The notes beneath the pieces were generated by a model, which saw only the letters and a list, made by a program, of their open reading frames with translations, was not told the DNA's origin and made no database searches. From Acheta domesticus (lineage: Eukaryota; Arthropoda; Insecta; Orthoptera; Gryllidae), in contig JAHLJT010003048.1 in assembly GCA_031308135.1 (NCBI GenBank), positions 124,001 through 188,000 of the forward strand: a stretch of DNA of 64,000 nt. The letters run 5' to 3'. Below, piece after piece: positions 11,168-23,319 of the stretch; position 1 is the stretch's first letter; the number at the start of each line of letters is the position of its first letter. The position numbers were made by a program, and so were the translations under genes.

Positions 11168-11995
11168 TTAGAGCAATACCACGGATTCCATACGAAGGTA
11201 ATTTTGAAAGTAAAATGTTATGATCAATGACGTCAAAAGCTTTTGAAGATCTAAAAATTTTCCAATAGTTGCTTCGTTTTGATACAATGATGAGGCAACA
11301 TCTTTAAGAAAAGAAAAAATGGCTGTTTCAATAGATTTTGATTTCCGGAATCCATCTTGGCAATTTGAAAACGCGCCGTGTTTATTGAAAAAGGTTTCCA
11401 TTCGCACATAAAAAAGTCTCTCTAATATTTTTGAAAAAACTGACAAAAGAGAAATTGGGCGATAATTTTGAATTTCATTTTTGTTGCCTTTTTTGAAGAG
11501 CGGCTTAATCTTAGCAGTTTTAAAAATATCTGGAAAAATTCCAGTGCATAAAGATGCATTAAATATGTGAGATAACGAGCGTATAACGGTTGGCGCGCAC
11601 ATCTTTAACAAACAATCCGGAAATTCATCTAAACCGGCCGAATATTTATTTTTTAATTTACCGATTATTTTGAGAATTTCATAGGAAGAGGTTTCGGAAA
11701 CGAACATAGTGTCTAAGACTTTTAGGGAAACGTCAGATGTTGAATTTTGTGGCTGAAAACCCTTAGTGAGATCGACAGCAATTCTCGAAAAGTATTGGTT
11801 AAAGAGACAAGCCATTGTTGCCGGATCGTTCACATCTCTATCGTTATCTTTTAAAACAATATTCTCTACAAGGTTTCTAGTTGGTTTGGTCGCATTTTTT
11901 ACTATATCCCACATTGATTTTGTTTTGTTATTTGAGTTCAAAATATCCTGATCGTGTTTCATGATTTTAGCCTGTCTTATGACTTTTCTTAACAA
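11168..11995 (-). pseudogene. CR1-like reverse transcriptase fragment
   Basis: Frame of 275 codons covering the pre-RT linker and RT blocks 0-3 ([38 protein letters not shown]). The frame shifts at the FLDL block because one T is missing; the reading frame then runs into non-RT sequence. The FADDTN catalytic block is preserved in another frame at the extreme end of the fragment. Confidence 0.85.
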
Positions 11996-12453
11996 TGATT
12001 TGTATTTTTTAAAGTACAGGAGGAAATCTTGAGATACGTTATGATGCTTAGAAATGAAAGAAAGAACTCGTTTGTTTTTACATGATGTTCTAATCCCTTG
12101 TGTTATCCAAGAATTGCTTTTGCGTGAAATATTTAATTATCTTTTCTGAAGAGGAAAGCAAGTGTTAAAATGAAATGAAAGCGTTGAAAAAAAAAAGAAT
12201 AATATTGATCATTTGTATCAATAGTATTATAAACCGCGTCCCATGACTTCTGCACTAAGTAATCAATGAATAATTTTATTTTACTTTTAGAAAACACTAC
12301 TCATACGTGTATTATTTGTTGTGTCATTGTTCGCATTTCGTATAATGGTAAGAATTTGTGCATCGTGATCACTGTATCCTAAATCTTTTGTTTCAATTTC
12401 ATGTCGAGTAGTGGTTTTATTAATTATAATTTGATCGATTGCCTTCTATGAAT

Positions 12454-12813
12454 TTACTGTGATCCGTGTAGGTACTTTATTGTAATATCTAAATTGAAGG
12501 AATTAATTAAATTAAGAAACTGCTCTTTCTCGCAAGATTCGACCAAAAAATCAATGTTAAAATCACCCCATACAACAATGGATTCAAAAGAGCGATTGAA
12601 AACTTTGATTAGTGTTATCTCCAGTTTTTCTAAGAACAAAATGTAATCTGCAGCTCTCTTTGTTGGAGGCCTGTAGATGCAAAGCAATGTCATTTTTAGC
12701 ACAGGAAGATGTACAACAGAAAGTTCAAAAACATTTTCAAAGGGAATACTCATTGAATTCCGCCAAGGAGATAGAATCGATATTATTTTTAACGTAAATA
12801 GAAGACCCTCCAT
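12454..12813 (-). pseudogene. CR1-like endonuclease (APE) fragment
   Basis: Carries LCIYRPPTKRAADYILFLEK and VVWGDFNIDF, the middle APE motifs (Asp and Asn of the GDFN signature are present). The N-terminal part is missing and the frame ends at a one-base difference near 12,470. Confidence 0.8.
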
Positions 12814-12857
12814 ATGCAGGACTTTTATGAGATTCTCTTTTTCTACAATAATAGCAA

Positions 12858-14556
12858 CAATAATAACAATAATACTCTATTTCTGATGATTATTTTATCA
12901 TTCTGGATAAAAAAACATAATGACGTGTTGCTGCTCAATCGAAAGAGTTAAAATACCTTAACTCGCAAGAATTAAAATTCGTACGAGAAAGACTAGAACG
13001 GAAGTATACTTTTCCGAGAACTGACAACAAAAGGGTGTTTTTCTACTCCCATTGTGTAATGCTGTCATTTGATGGTTGCAACCCGATGCAGAAATTCTTG
13101 GCTAAATATTTGCACTACATTAATCATTCAGAATCCTTGTAGTAAATGTTTCGCTCGAATGTGTATTTTAAAATTGCGTTTATTATTAGTAATATTTTAC
13201 GTGAAATATTTAAAATAAAATGGATCGTAATTTCACTTTGAATCTATTTGAACAGCGCACTGGGCGATACTGGAGAGAACATTTGAGTGACTAAGACCTC
13301 AACGGCAGTCACTTTGTCTTGTATGTTGCTGTCGTGTGGTTGCCCTAAAAAACAGGTCAATTCTTTGGTTTAAAATGTCTAGTGAATGGTGGTTCTCTCT
13401 GGTGGAGTTGACGTTTCCAGAAAAAAGAGAAAGCGAAAATAGTAACGTCGCAATTATTGCCAAACTTCTGTACTCCCTCGCAGGCGATCTGGCAAAACAA
13501 AGCCACCTGCGGGGGGGGGGGTAGAGAGGTGTCCGGTAGGTGGTCTTAGCTGAATCCTGCATATCCATTCCACGAAACGATTCAATAGACACGTTCAACT
13601 TATAAAAGTTACCATACATCGAAGGAAAAGTACCGGATGAAACTCGATGTAAATGGTATTAACACGCGTGTGAAGTTTACGATACTCGCTCGTATCGTAA
13701 TATCCCATCGTGTATTAATACCCATCATTACATCATCATATCACAATGTACTATTTCTCAAAATGATGTATTATCGTTTAATAATGTGCTATTTTTCCTT
13801 TTCATCGTTTACAAAATAAATAGAAATTACACATTAAGCATGGTTTCTATTTATAATGAAATTCTAGTCCATATTTGCCATATTAGCTGTCGAGCTGTAT
13901 GATAGCCACGGTTCAATGAAAAGTGTTATGCTCTTCAGGACTGGCACAACTTGAAGTGTAACAAAACGACCAATGGGTTTCAAAGGGGGGGGGCAACCCA
14001 TGAAGTGGGAGACCTTTCCCTGGAATGCGATGTATGACTATTACGACAATAATGAAAACGATAACTGAAAATTAAACACTTCGAAGAAGTTAGCTCGCTT
14101 GTTCGACAAAATGAACACACACATTTTTCTCAGTTTGTCAATACGTCACACGATCTAGGAACTTTACATATGGTGATACACTCTGCAGCAATTTCAATCA
14201 TGACAACTCTAGGAATCAGTGCGGAGAACAAACCAGAAACCACGCTATGAGAACTTCAGACGCCGAAATGGAGACAGTCAAAGTAACTCTTACCTTCTCT
14301 GCATCACTACAAGCTGCCTCTTGCTCCACCTGTGGCCCCACAAATACAGCAACTGGAGGCTCCAACTCCTCCTGCACAGAACAAAAGCATGGCAAAACAA
14401 AATACTAACAGAAAATAAACTAACCATATGGTACCGTGAGTGTCAGGAAATTTCAACCTATTCCCAAACTATTGGTGCTCCAACAGTACATACCCTCCCA
14501 TATTATTGGAAGCACTTACGTAGAATTGAAATACTGCACTTTCTACACCTTAGCTA
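12858..14556. other. Intergenic, no gene recognised
   Basis: AT-rich spacer with G homopolymers at about 13,510 and 13,984. The frame at 14,219-14,620 has no family resemblance I can name; an alternative frame there is Pro/Gln-rich, which may be old LINE ORF1 debris. Confidence 0.35.
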
Positions 14557-14712
14557 CGTAGGTCATTCAATAATTAAAGAGACAAATTTGTCTGGAGAAG
14601 AAAACAGTGCGCAGGACTAGTTTGGTAATTTAAGTTGGCATCACTGGGATGAGCCCTGGCCATCTGGAGGGTCAGTATAGTTGTGTTTAAAACCTTGAAA
14701 TAAAGCTGAACG

Positions 14713-14962
14713 ATGTGGAGTCCACTTGAAAATTCCACATTGAATGAACAACGTTCTGCGATTCGTTTCGAACTTATGAAGGTGAAAAACCAACTAATAC
14801 ATATTCTAGAACGACCACAGTATATGATGAAATTTGTAAGAACAACGAGAATTTTTACAAGTGGGCAGAACAGTTCAAAAGTGGTCAAGGCTCAGTGACT
14901 GACAAACATCGATCTGGCCGCATCTGCAAGTGTCATATTGAGAGACTGGTTGACGCCATCTT
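14713..14962 (+). pseudogene. Mariner transposase, N-terminal DNA-binding part
   Basis: Shows the paired-like helix-turn-helix opening (EQRSAIRFELMK) and, after a frame change near 14,850, a KWAEQFKSG and SVTDKHRSGR stretch that matches the end of the second HTH and linker, then an IERLVDAIF segment. These bind the terminal repeats in active mariners. At least one frameshift; the sequence then passes into LINE 5' UTR. Confidence 0.8.
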
Positions 14963-15692
14963 TTGAGACTGACGCATCTGGTTGTGCTCTTGATTTTTTG
15001 AGATTTATCTACTATTTTTAGCGATCTGACTGCATTTTGTGTGTTTAAGTGATTTCATTACTTGTTGCAGGTTAGCTGGAAATATAATTTTGGCTGGTTT
15101 TTTGCTCTAACCAAGACGAACCAACAGCTAACGAATTTTAAATATTACTGAACCTTAACGAACTTCAGAATTACGAGTTGGTGATCAAGTGTCAAAATCT
15201 ATAAACAGATCAGTTTATTTTCGATTTTATATCACTGTTTTAACTTAATTACTGAAATATTTATTCTATTTTTGTGACGAGTGACTATTCAGTTGTTTTT
15301 GTGGCGAGTGATTATCCAGTTAATTTGAACGTTACGAGGACGGTATCGAGTTGTTTTGAATTTGTTTCAAATCTTATTCAATATTTTGAAGACAAATTTC
15401 ATCTAATATCTTTATCTATTTACGATAAAGTATAGTCGACATTGTATTAAACAGTTGCAGCTTAAGTGAACGAAAATACGTAACCGCATTGCCAAATTTC
15501 GTAAGTACTAGTTTTCAATAGATTTTGTAGTTAGCCTATCTTCTCTTTCTTGTATCGAATCTTAATTTTTAATTTATCGAATACACATAAATCTTACACT
15601 TTTAAAATATTAAGCTAGGTGACTGTTGCTTTTATCTCAGTTTTCTTGTATTTATTCCAATTTTATCACGTACTTTAACACGCATTCGTGAC

Positions 15693-16821
15693 ATGGCTAC
15701 TGTTCGTTCTACTCTTTTTACTCTCTACACCCTCAAAACCGACCTTCTGAAAGCCTTCACACACGTAAACAGTAATTTAGATAAACATATCCGAAGGCTG
15801 GAAGAGGTCGTTCTCTACAATGACGGTTGGGCACAAGTAGGCAACACTGCGAATTTTCCCAACCGCGCACCCGTGACTGCACATAAGACACAGACACCAC
15901 ATCCAGTCGCAATTCAAAACAGATTTAGTGTTTTAGATTATGAAACAGATTTTCCTCGCCTTCCTGATCCTCACAACCCTTCCCTTCCATCGACAAATAC
16001 ATGCACAAACCAACGCAAACAGGCTAGGAAGCGTGTCAAAACCAAAACACGTAAAGTTTCGCATCCTAGCCCACTTGAAAACAAAGCCATTCCTACTGAG
16101 CCTAACAAACAGGTACTTATTTTAGCTGACAGCCATGGTCGCCATCTTTCCTCCATTCTCAGTAGGAAGTTACCCCCCCAACTACTCAGTCTCGTCTATT
16201 TTTAAACCTAACGGGAGGTTTGCAGACGTGACTGCAGATTTGGACACTCACACGAAGACAATGACCAATCAGGACACAGTCTTTATCATCGGAGGGCAGA
16301 ATGACATTAATTTGGGCGGTAACTTTACACCTGAACAACATGTAAACAAATTACAATGTGCCGCCCAAAAAACTAACATTGAAGTCTCGACTCTGCCCTT
16401 CTGGTACAACAGGCCAACACTCTGCAGCGAGATTAAGCACGCAAACCAACAACTAAAACTGCAACTGAGAGAAACAGATGTAACACTTTTTGAAATGAAT
16501 TTCCTCTCAGTAAAACACTTCACCCGGCACGGTCTCCACATGAACCTTGCTGGAAAACATGCAGTCGGTGAAAAGCTTGCACAATACATCATCAACTCCA
16601 GTCCTACGCAGCCTCCTGCCAAAAATCCATCCCTTTCACCTTCCTTACGTTCCCCACCCCCCACCCTTATTCTGAACCCTCTTACCCCCTCCTGTGAACC
16701 TACTCCCGTTTCTTCCATTCCCACTACCAATGACGCCTCTATTTCCTCACAACCTGTGACTGCTGGGACACATTACAACCTTCGACCACGCACTCGAGGT
16801 AAAAATGGAGTAAATATATAG
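15693..16821 (+). pseudogene. LINE ORF1 with SGNH esterase domain (one frameshift)
   Basis: The protein opens MATVRSTLFTLYTL, has a basic, Pro/Asn-rich middle and then an SGNH-hydrolase domain: block I VLILADSHGRHL (nucleophile Ser), block III GGQNDI (Asn), block V RHGLHMNLAGK (His). ORF1 esterases of CR1-like elements are thought to assist retrotransposition, possibly through membrane or RNP interaction; the substrate is unknown. The C-terminal 60 residues are Pro/Ser-rich and end near YNLRPRTRGK. The reading frame changes between about 16,135 and 16,200, in a run of six to seven C, so it is either a mutation or a homopolymer error. The catalytic blocks are all intact on the two sides. Confidence 0.85.
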
Positions 16822-16863
16822 CAACTACAGTCAGATGCAGCAGAAAAACATTCGTGTAGGTAC

Positions 16864-19747
16864 TTGCAAAAAATAAAGATATTGCACCATAATGTTCAAT
16901 CCCTTTCAAATAAAACTGAGTTTATCGAGGCAGCTCTACAGAGCGATTTAAATCAAATGGATGTTCTTTGCTTTACAGAACATTGGTTATCTCCTAATGA
17001 ACTTAGCATTTTCCAAATTCCAAACTTTTACCTCGCAGGCTATTATTGTAGAAAAAGAGAATCTCATAAAAGTCCGGCATATGGAGGTTCTTGTATTTAC
17101 GTTAAAAATAATATTGAATCTATCTCCTTGACGGAATTCAATGAGTATGCCGTTGAAAATGTTTTTGAAATTTCTGTTGTACATCTTCCTGTGCTAAAAA
17201 TGATATTGCTTTGCATCTACAGGCCTCCAACAAAGAGAGCTGCAGATTACATTTTGTTCTTAGAAAAACTAGAGATAACACTAATCAAAGTCATCAATCG
17301 CTCTTTTGAATCCATTGTTGTATGAGGAGATTTTAACATTGATTTTCTGGTCGAATCTTGCGAGAAAGAGCAGTTTCTTAATTTAATTAATTCCTTCAAT
17401 TTAGATATTACAATAAAATAACCTACACGGATCACAGTAAATTCAAAGAAGGCAATCGATCAAATTATAATTAATAAAACCACTACTCGACATGAAATTG
17501 AAACAAAAGATATAGGATACAGTGACCACGATGCACAAATTCTTACCATTATACGAAATGCGAACAATGACACAATAAATAATACACGTATGAGTAGAGT
17601 GTTTTCTAAAAGTAAAATAAAATTATTCATTGATTACTTGCTGCAGGAGTCATGGGACGCGGTTTATAATACTATTGATACAAACGATAAATATTATTCT
17701 TTTTTTTTCAACGCTTTCTTTTCATTTTAACACTTGCTTTCCTCTTCAGAAAAGATAATTAAATATTTCACGCAAAAACAATTCTTGGATAACACAAGTG
17801 ATTAGAACATCATGTAAAAACAAACGAGTTCTTTCTTTCATTTCTAAGCATCATAACGTATCTCAAGATTTCCTCCTGTACTTTAAAAAATACAAATCAT
17901 TGTTAAGAAAAGTCATAAGGCAGGCTAAAATCATGAAACACGATCAGGATATTTTGAACTCAAATAACAAAACAAAATCAATGTGGGATATAGTAAAAAA
18001 TGCGACCAAACCAACTAGAAACCTTGTAGAGAATGTTGTTTTAAAAGATAACGATAGAGATGTGAACGATCCGGCAACAGTGGCTAGTCTCTTTAACCAA
18101 TACTTTTCGAGAATTGCTGTCGATCTCACTAAGGGTTTTCAGCCACAAAATTCAACATCTGACGTTTCCCTAAAAGTCTTAGACACTATGTTCGTTTCCG
18201 AAACCTCTTCCTATGAAATTCTCAAAATAATCGGTAAATTAAAAAATAAATATTCGGCCGGTTTAGATGAATTTCCGGATTGTTTGTTAAAGACGTGCGC
18301 GCCAGCCATTATACACCCGTTAACACACATATTTAATGCATCCTTATGCACCGGAATTTTTCCAGATATTTTTAAAACAGCTAAGATTAAGCCGCTCTTC
18401 AAAAAAGGCAACAAAAATGAAGTTCAAAATTATCGGCCAATTTCTCTTTTGTCAGTTTTTTCAAAAATATTAGAGAGACTTTTTTATATGCGAATGGAAA
18501 CCTTTCTCAATAAACACGACGTGTTTTCAAATTGCCAACATGGATTCCGGAAATCAAAATCTACGGAAACAGCCATTTTTTCTTTTCTTAAGGATGTTGC
18601 CTCATCATTGGATCAAAACGAAGCAACTATTGGAAAATTTTTAGATCTTCAAAAGCTTTTGACGTCATTGATCATAACATTTTACTTTCAAAATTACCTT
18701 CGTATGGAATCCGTGGTATTGCTCTAGATTGGCTATGTTCGTACCTTAAACAACGATCTCAGAGAGTAGAAATACCTTACTGGAATGATGGAACTTTATG
18801 TACACACCTTTCCGGTTCTTTGCCAATTGCATGTGGAGTCCCGCAAGGATCGATTTTAGGCCCTATTCTCTTCCTATTATACGTAAATGACATGCCCTTA
18901 GCGATTCGAAACGGAAGAACAGTTCTCTTTGCGGATGATACAAATATTCTTTGCAACAAAGAAACCTAAATAGTACAATATCAGAAGTTTCAAATTGGTT
19001 CCGTAATAACAAATTAAAAGTAAACGAAAATAAAACTGTTTCAATGCAGTTTTCCATATCAAATAAAAAATTCTGTACTCCATTGAAAATGAACGGTGTG
19101 CCATTGACTGATGTTAATGTAACAAAATTTTTAGGTCTATCAGTTCAGTCAAACCTCGAATGGAATGCCCACTTAAATGAATTGAACGCAAAATTAAGCT
19201 CATTATGCTACGCGTTCAGAATTCTTTCAAATTCCGTCAGCCTTCATACAGCTCGTTGTGTATATTTTGCCAATGTTCACTCCCGCCTGAGATATGGCAT
19301 AATATTTTGGGGAAACACATCTTATAGTTCACAGACTTTCAGATTACAAAAAAGAATTGTACGAATAATAAGCAAATCCAACCCACGTGATTCTTGTAAG
19401 TCACTCTTTATTAATCTAGGAATTTTACCATTACCTTGTCTCCTGATTTACGAATCAGTAGTTTTTGTCAAAAATGACTTACTTAAGGACGGGAATATAT
19501 TTTCAGCAAACGCCGATGTCTATAAGTATAACACACGACGTAGTAATCATATTCACCAGGTGGCAGTATCAACAGCTCACTACAAAAATTCACATACAAT
19601 TCATGTACATTACTCTACAACACTTTGCCAGAAGACATTAAACGATTAAATTCAATAGAAAAGTTTAAGTCCCAAGTAAAATCTTTTCTGCTGCATAACT
19701 CTTTCTATACAATTCGAGACTATACCGAGCATCAAAAAGGAATGTAG
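16864..19747 (+). pseudogene. LINE ORF2: APE endonuclease and reverse transcriptase (broken)
   Basis: APE part: KILHHNVQSLSNKTEF, FTEHWL, LCIYRPPTKRAA, and GDFNIDF preceded by a TGA where the 12.5 kb copy has Trp (17,323). RT part: NYRPISLLSVFSKILER, GFRKSKSTETA, a one-base deletion at the FLDL block (about 18,650), then in another frame [15 protein letters not shown] and FADDTN (18,928-18,945, catalytic Asp pair intact), and a C-terminal region with RYGIIFWGN. The coding region ends at a TAG at 19,747 after FKSQVKSFLL. Stops also occur at about 17,419 and 17,728. Both enzymatic motif sets are visible, but the gene cannot make one protein. Confidence 0.85.
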
Positions 19748-20299
19748 AATTAATTTTAACAATGATAGTTAATGTAATTATTTATCATTTGGACTGTATA
19801 ATTCTAAAGAACCTGTAACAAGTATTGTACCACAGTTTCTGGGTTGATGGCCCCCATCTCGATCAGGTTTTTCGTCCAGTTTCCCTGATCCTTGAGCCAA
19901 TGCTGAGATGGTCCCTTGTTTTGCTTCTGGACATAAATGTAACTTCATTATTTGTGCACGTCTTCTGAATTTCAGTGGGAAATATAGTTATTCAAATTAT
20001 CGTTTTTCATATTATCGCGGCAAAAAGTATTATTCTTTCATGAAGAACATGAGGGTTCAGGGCAGGAATTTATAGCTAATTTACCTTTGAAAATATATTT
20101 TATTATATAGGAGCGAATATTTTGTCAACAAAACTCGAAAAAAAACCTCTCTTTTCTGTATTCAAAATTCGACTAGAATATGGTTTAGGATAGAGACCAC
20201 AGAATTATGAAAACGTGCACAAAATTCACTTCTCCCCATAGCTCGTCATACGCAGTTTTTAACTGTTTTTGACGTAAATAAATAAATAAATAAATTAGA

Positions 20300-20710
20300 C
20301 TGTTTGGGGACGCTGTAGTTGCGTGTTTTTTTATGATTATCACAAAGAACTGCGAATAATAAACATACATTTTTGTTTAGATATGCTATTGGACAAGGTG
20401 AAGCCATTAATGTTAGAGAAACGACGTGGATCTCAGAAAGGTGTGATTCTCCAACAAAACAACGAACGTCCCCATACTGATCAACAAGGCCGCGAAACAA
20501 TCGACAAGAGTTGGGAGGAACTGCCTCAACTTCCTTTCAGTCCTGATTCAGCACCAAATGATTTCCATTTGTACGTCAACTGAAGTACGCATTACGTGGG
20601 AAGACGTTCCAAGATAACGAGGTTGTCCAAAAATTGTGGGAAATTGGTTCAAACACCAAGATAAAAAGTTATTTGCTGACGTTAAAAGAAGCTGACAACC
20701 CGTTGTAACA
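20300..20710 (+). pseudogene. Mariner transposase, C-terminal part
   Basis: Resumes with a GDAVV...FFYDYH block (a WDxxG-like region), then MLLDKVKPLMLEKRRG, a VILQQNNERPHTD block (the usual catalytic HDNARPH, here with Asn for Asp) and LPFSPDSAPNDFHLY (the third catalytic position region). Stops interrupt the rest. Loss of the catalytic Asp and the stops make it inactive. Confidence 0.85.
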
Positions 20711-20916
20711 AATGCATAAATGTTGGTGGGGAATATATTAAAAAGCTGGAAAAGTCCTGTTTTGCAAATCAAACGTTTATGTCTCCAGACCAATTTGTGT
20801 TTGTAATTATTGAATGCCCCTCGTATTATTTGAAAACGTCCAATTCAAACAAGAAACGATCAACCACGATTAAAGATATATAGGTATGGTAACTACCCGC
20901 CTTTGTGGTAAATTTT

Positions 20917-21125
20917 CTGAAGCCAGTTTGAGGCTAGTTCCTCACTTCTACGTACGGTGCGCACGATCGGTTTGGGTCGCGGTGTAAGATATACATCTGA
21001 AGATGACATCTTCAACTGTGGCTGTTACACATAACACGACCACTCACGACCTAACCCAAAAGAGACCCAAAGATCGCAGCAGTTATATGCGAGAACTGTG
21101 AGAACTAGCCTCACAAAAGCTTCAG
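20917..21125. mobile_element. Hairpin MITE, about 209 bp
   Basis: Arms CTGAAGCCAGTTTGAGGCTA and its imperfect complement (GAACTAGCCTCACAAAAGCT onwards) pair over 24 bp with four mismatches, and inner blocks GGTTTGGGTCGCGG and GACCCAAAGATCG also face each other. A second small palindrome (ATCTGAAGATGACATCTTCA) sits near the middle. No coding capacity. Not similar to the 257 bp palindromic MITEs. Confidence 0.6.
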
Positions 21126-21469
21126 TTTTAGACTGGGAGTGAACACACCTATGTATCTTTCACAGTGCGAACAACTCACTGTTTCCATCGCAGTGTTGTC
21201 AAAACTATGTGAATTCCATAACAGCATAAAAATATAATACAAAGTTTTGTAAAATTGCATGGGAAAAAACAAGTCTAATACCGTATAGCACTATCAAGTC
21301 ACAACAATGACACGTAATTAACAGAAATTCGCGACAGCGGAACGGAATTCAATTGTTGCGTTTCCTGCATTGTCGATACTCCCTTAAAGAGCTAGTACTT
21401 TTATTTCCAATATTTGAAAATAAAGCATTTTTTAAATATTAATGTGTAAATGTATAGCAAAAGGTCAAA

Positions 21470-22830
21470 TGTAAAAAGAATAAAAAAAAATTATACAAAA
21501 TTGCAATTTCTAATTTACGACGCACATTTTAGAATATTAAACAACACAAGAACCTAGTCCGTAATTGCGTTTAAGCGCTATTAAAAATGACAAAATTCGA
21601 AGTTCTTTGTCAGAGAAAATTTTTGAGTAATCAAAAAACTTCATTTGAAGTCATTTGAACCACATACATTCACAAATTGCTGCTAATTTACATATTAACG
21701 ATTTGAGAAACCTCTCGAAAAAATTACATTTGTGTAATTTTTGAAAAAAACAAAAAAATCCCAAAATGAACTTTACGTCAATTTAAAGAGTACAATTCGC
21801 ACTATCAATTCGAAAAGTTTGAAGAAAAAAATTGGAGCCATTTATGAGAAAATGGAATTTGAGGGTTTCTGAAAATACGTAATAGTGAGCTAGTTTTCAG
21901 AGAAAACTGTTGACATTCAAAAATCTTTGTAGAAAATTACTTAAAGCCTATGCACTCGTAAATATAGGAATGTAAAAAATCGCCGCTAATGCAAATATCA
22001 ACAACGTGAGATATAAGTCGAAAAAATGTCATTTTTATAATTTTTGAAAAAACAAAATAGACCAACATAGCGTTTATGTCATCTCAGAGTACACTTAGTA
22101 CTACCCCTATCAAAAGTTTAAAGAAAAAAGTTTGAGCCGTTTTTGAGAAAATCTTGTTTTTGTAATTTTTTCAGATTGCGCATATTCCACGCAATATTGT
22201 GCAAAAACTACTAGAACTCTCAAAAAAAATCTACATGACCTTAATGAAAGAACTCACTTTAGAGAAGAAATTTCATTTGGAGGAAAAATCTCCATCTGCA
22301 ATTTGACAGTTGGAGGAAAACGCTGACAAAAATTCAATCTTGCAATTTTCGAAAATTCTGAGTTTTCAACCGACATGATACCTACGCCATTCTCCTAAAT
22401 GACTTTCAGACTATCCAACAAAAAACTTCACTTCAAAAATGTTGGCACCATTTTTTTGAAAATTTTTGAATATGTCCCAGGGGCTTCATATAAAGTACCC
22501 TCCAAACTTAAAATATCGGTTTCAAATTCAAGGGGTCGGGAGATCAATCAGATCGATCGGGGAGCATCAATTTTGGAGAAAATCGGCTGAACGGTTTAGT
22601 CGCTAGCGTTGTTCAGGGACGGACGTTTTGCTTTCAATTGGTTTTTCGGTATAGGACCCACAAAATAGGGATTCTGGCTGCACCACGTGTTTTTTTCTTA
22701 ATTTAGCAACTGGATTTCTCCACTTTTTCGTTACCAAGGCCATGTAATAAGAGTTTTTCTTCCGAAAATCCGCCAGCATGACGTAACTTTCCCTCCATAC
22801 GTACGTATAGTATACGGGAAAATAAAAATG
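21470..22830 (+). repeat. Family A repeat, copy 2
   Basis: Diverged copy with the same landmarks as copy 1: ATATTAAACAACACAAGAACCT, modules with AAAGTTTGAAGAAAAAAATT near 21,815 and 22,110, a GGGGCTTCATATAAAGTACC block, CGGACGTTTTGCTTTCAATTG and the right tail with TACGTACGTATAGTATAC. It retains the unoccupied target (GGCTGCACCACGTG) of the TA element found in copy 1. Non-coding. Confidence 0.75.
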
Positions 22831-23319
22831 GATGTCAACTCCAGGCAGAGATCAAAACAAAAAATATGACAGACATCAATTAAATATGACTTAATTAATT
22901 AAAAATGACTTAAGTCAATAAAGAAGTCGCAAAACGGAATTGAGGCAATGGTAATCAAAGTATCTTTCTGACATTTATTTCAGTTTTCCACATAATCACC
23001 CTGTACATTCAGGCACCTAATTCCATCTCATTACAAGTCCTTGAAAACCAGCAGCAAACCTGAGCGACATTTTGTTATATATTTACACAATATTTTCGAA
23101 ATTATTTAAATTGAAATATTCGAAATAAAAAGTAAAAAAAAATAATAGATTTCAGAATAGCAACAATGCAGGGACTGCAGCAATGGAATTCACTTTGCGC
23201 CTCCAAATGTCTGTGAATTACCTGTCACTGTTTGTGACCTGTTGGAGCTGTATAAAGGAGTTACAATTGTCTTATTCATGTTGATGTTTGCACGAAAATT
23301 TTTACATATTTGTGTCACA
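22831..23319. other. Intergenic, AT-rich
   Basis: No coding or repeat signature recognised apart from short TTAATTAA runs near 22,890. Confidence 0.4.

Larger units (their letters stand above)
10942..12857 (-). mobile_element. CR1-like LINE, internal fragment, inverted relative to the copy at 15-20 kb
   Basis: This interval aligns by eye with the reverse complement of 17,040-18,952, covering the last part of the endonuclease and the RT up to the FADDTN motif. The endonuclease frame (12,454-12,813) keeps the WGDFNIDF motif that is broken by a stop in the other copy. The RT frame (11,168-11,995) has YRPISLLSVFSKILERLF. Both ends of the element are missing, which ordinary 5' truncation does not explain. 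It shares a single-base deletion with the other copy (at about 11,245 here and 18,650 there). Dead element. Confidence 0.85.
14965..20296 (+). mobile_element. CR1/L2-like LINE with esterase ORF1, near full length
   Basis: A 5.3 kb LINE inserted in the mariner. Parts in order: a 5' UTR of about 0.7 kb (14,965-15,692), ORF1 with an SGNH hydrolase domain (15,693-16,821), ORF2 with APE endonuclease and RT (16,864-19,747), a 3' UTR and a short ATAAATAAATAAATAAAT tail near 20,280. The combination of an esterase ORF1 with an APE-RT ORF2 is known from the CR1/L2 group. Both ORFs carry frame breaks, one of them in a C run. The borders are estimated from where mariner sequence stops and resumes; I could not confirm a target duplication. 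Confidence 0.82.
14557..20823 (+). mobile_element. Mariner-like element with TA target site, split by a CR1-like LINE
   Basis: Matching terminal repeats: left CG(T/A)(A/G)GG(T/G)CATTCAATAATT... from 14,557, right its complement ending at 20,823, each preceded or followed by TA (14,555-14,556 and 20,824-20,825). Similarity of the ends extends about 45 bp (through CAAATT.GTCTGGAG). Inside are the N-terminal part of a mariner transposase (14,713-14,962) and its C-terminal part (20,300-20,710). The middle of the gene, including the first two catalytic Asp regions, is not seen, and a 5.3 kb LINE fills the gap. Dead element. Confidence 0.88.

Noticed and set aside
14219..14620. Frame of 133 codons upstream of the mariner
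   Set aside because: No recognisable domain and a competing Pro/Gln-rich frame; treated as unclassified debris.
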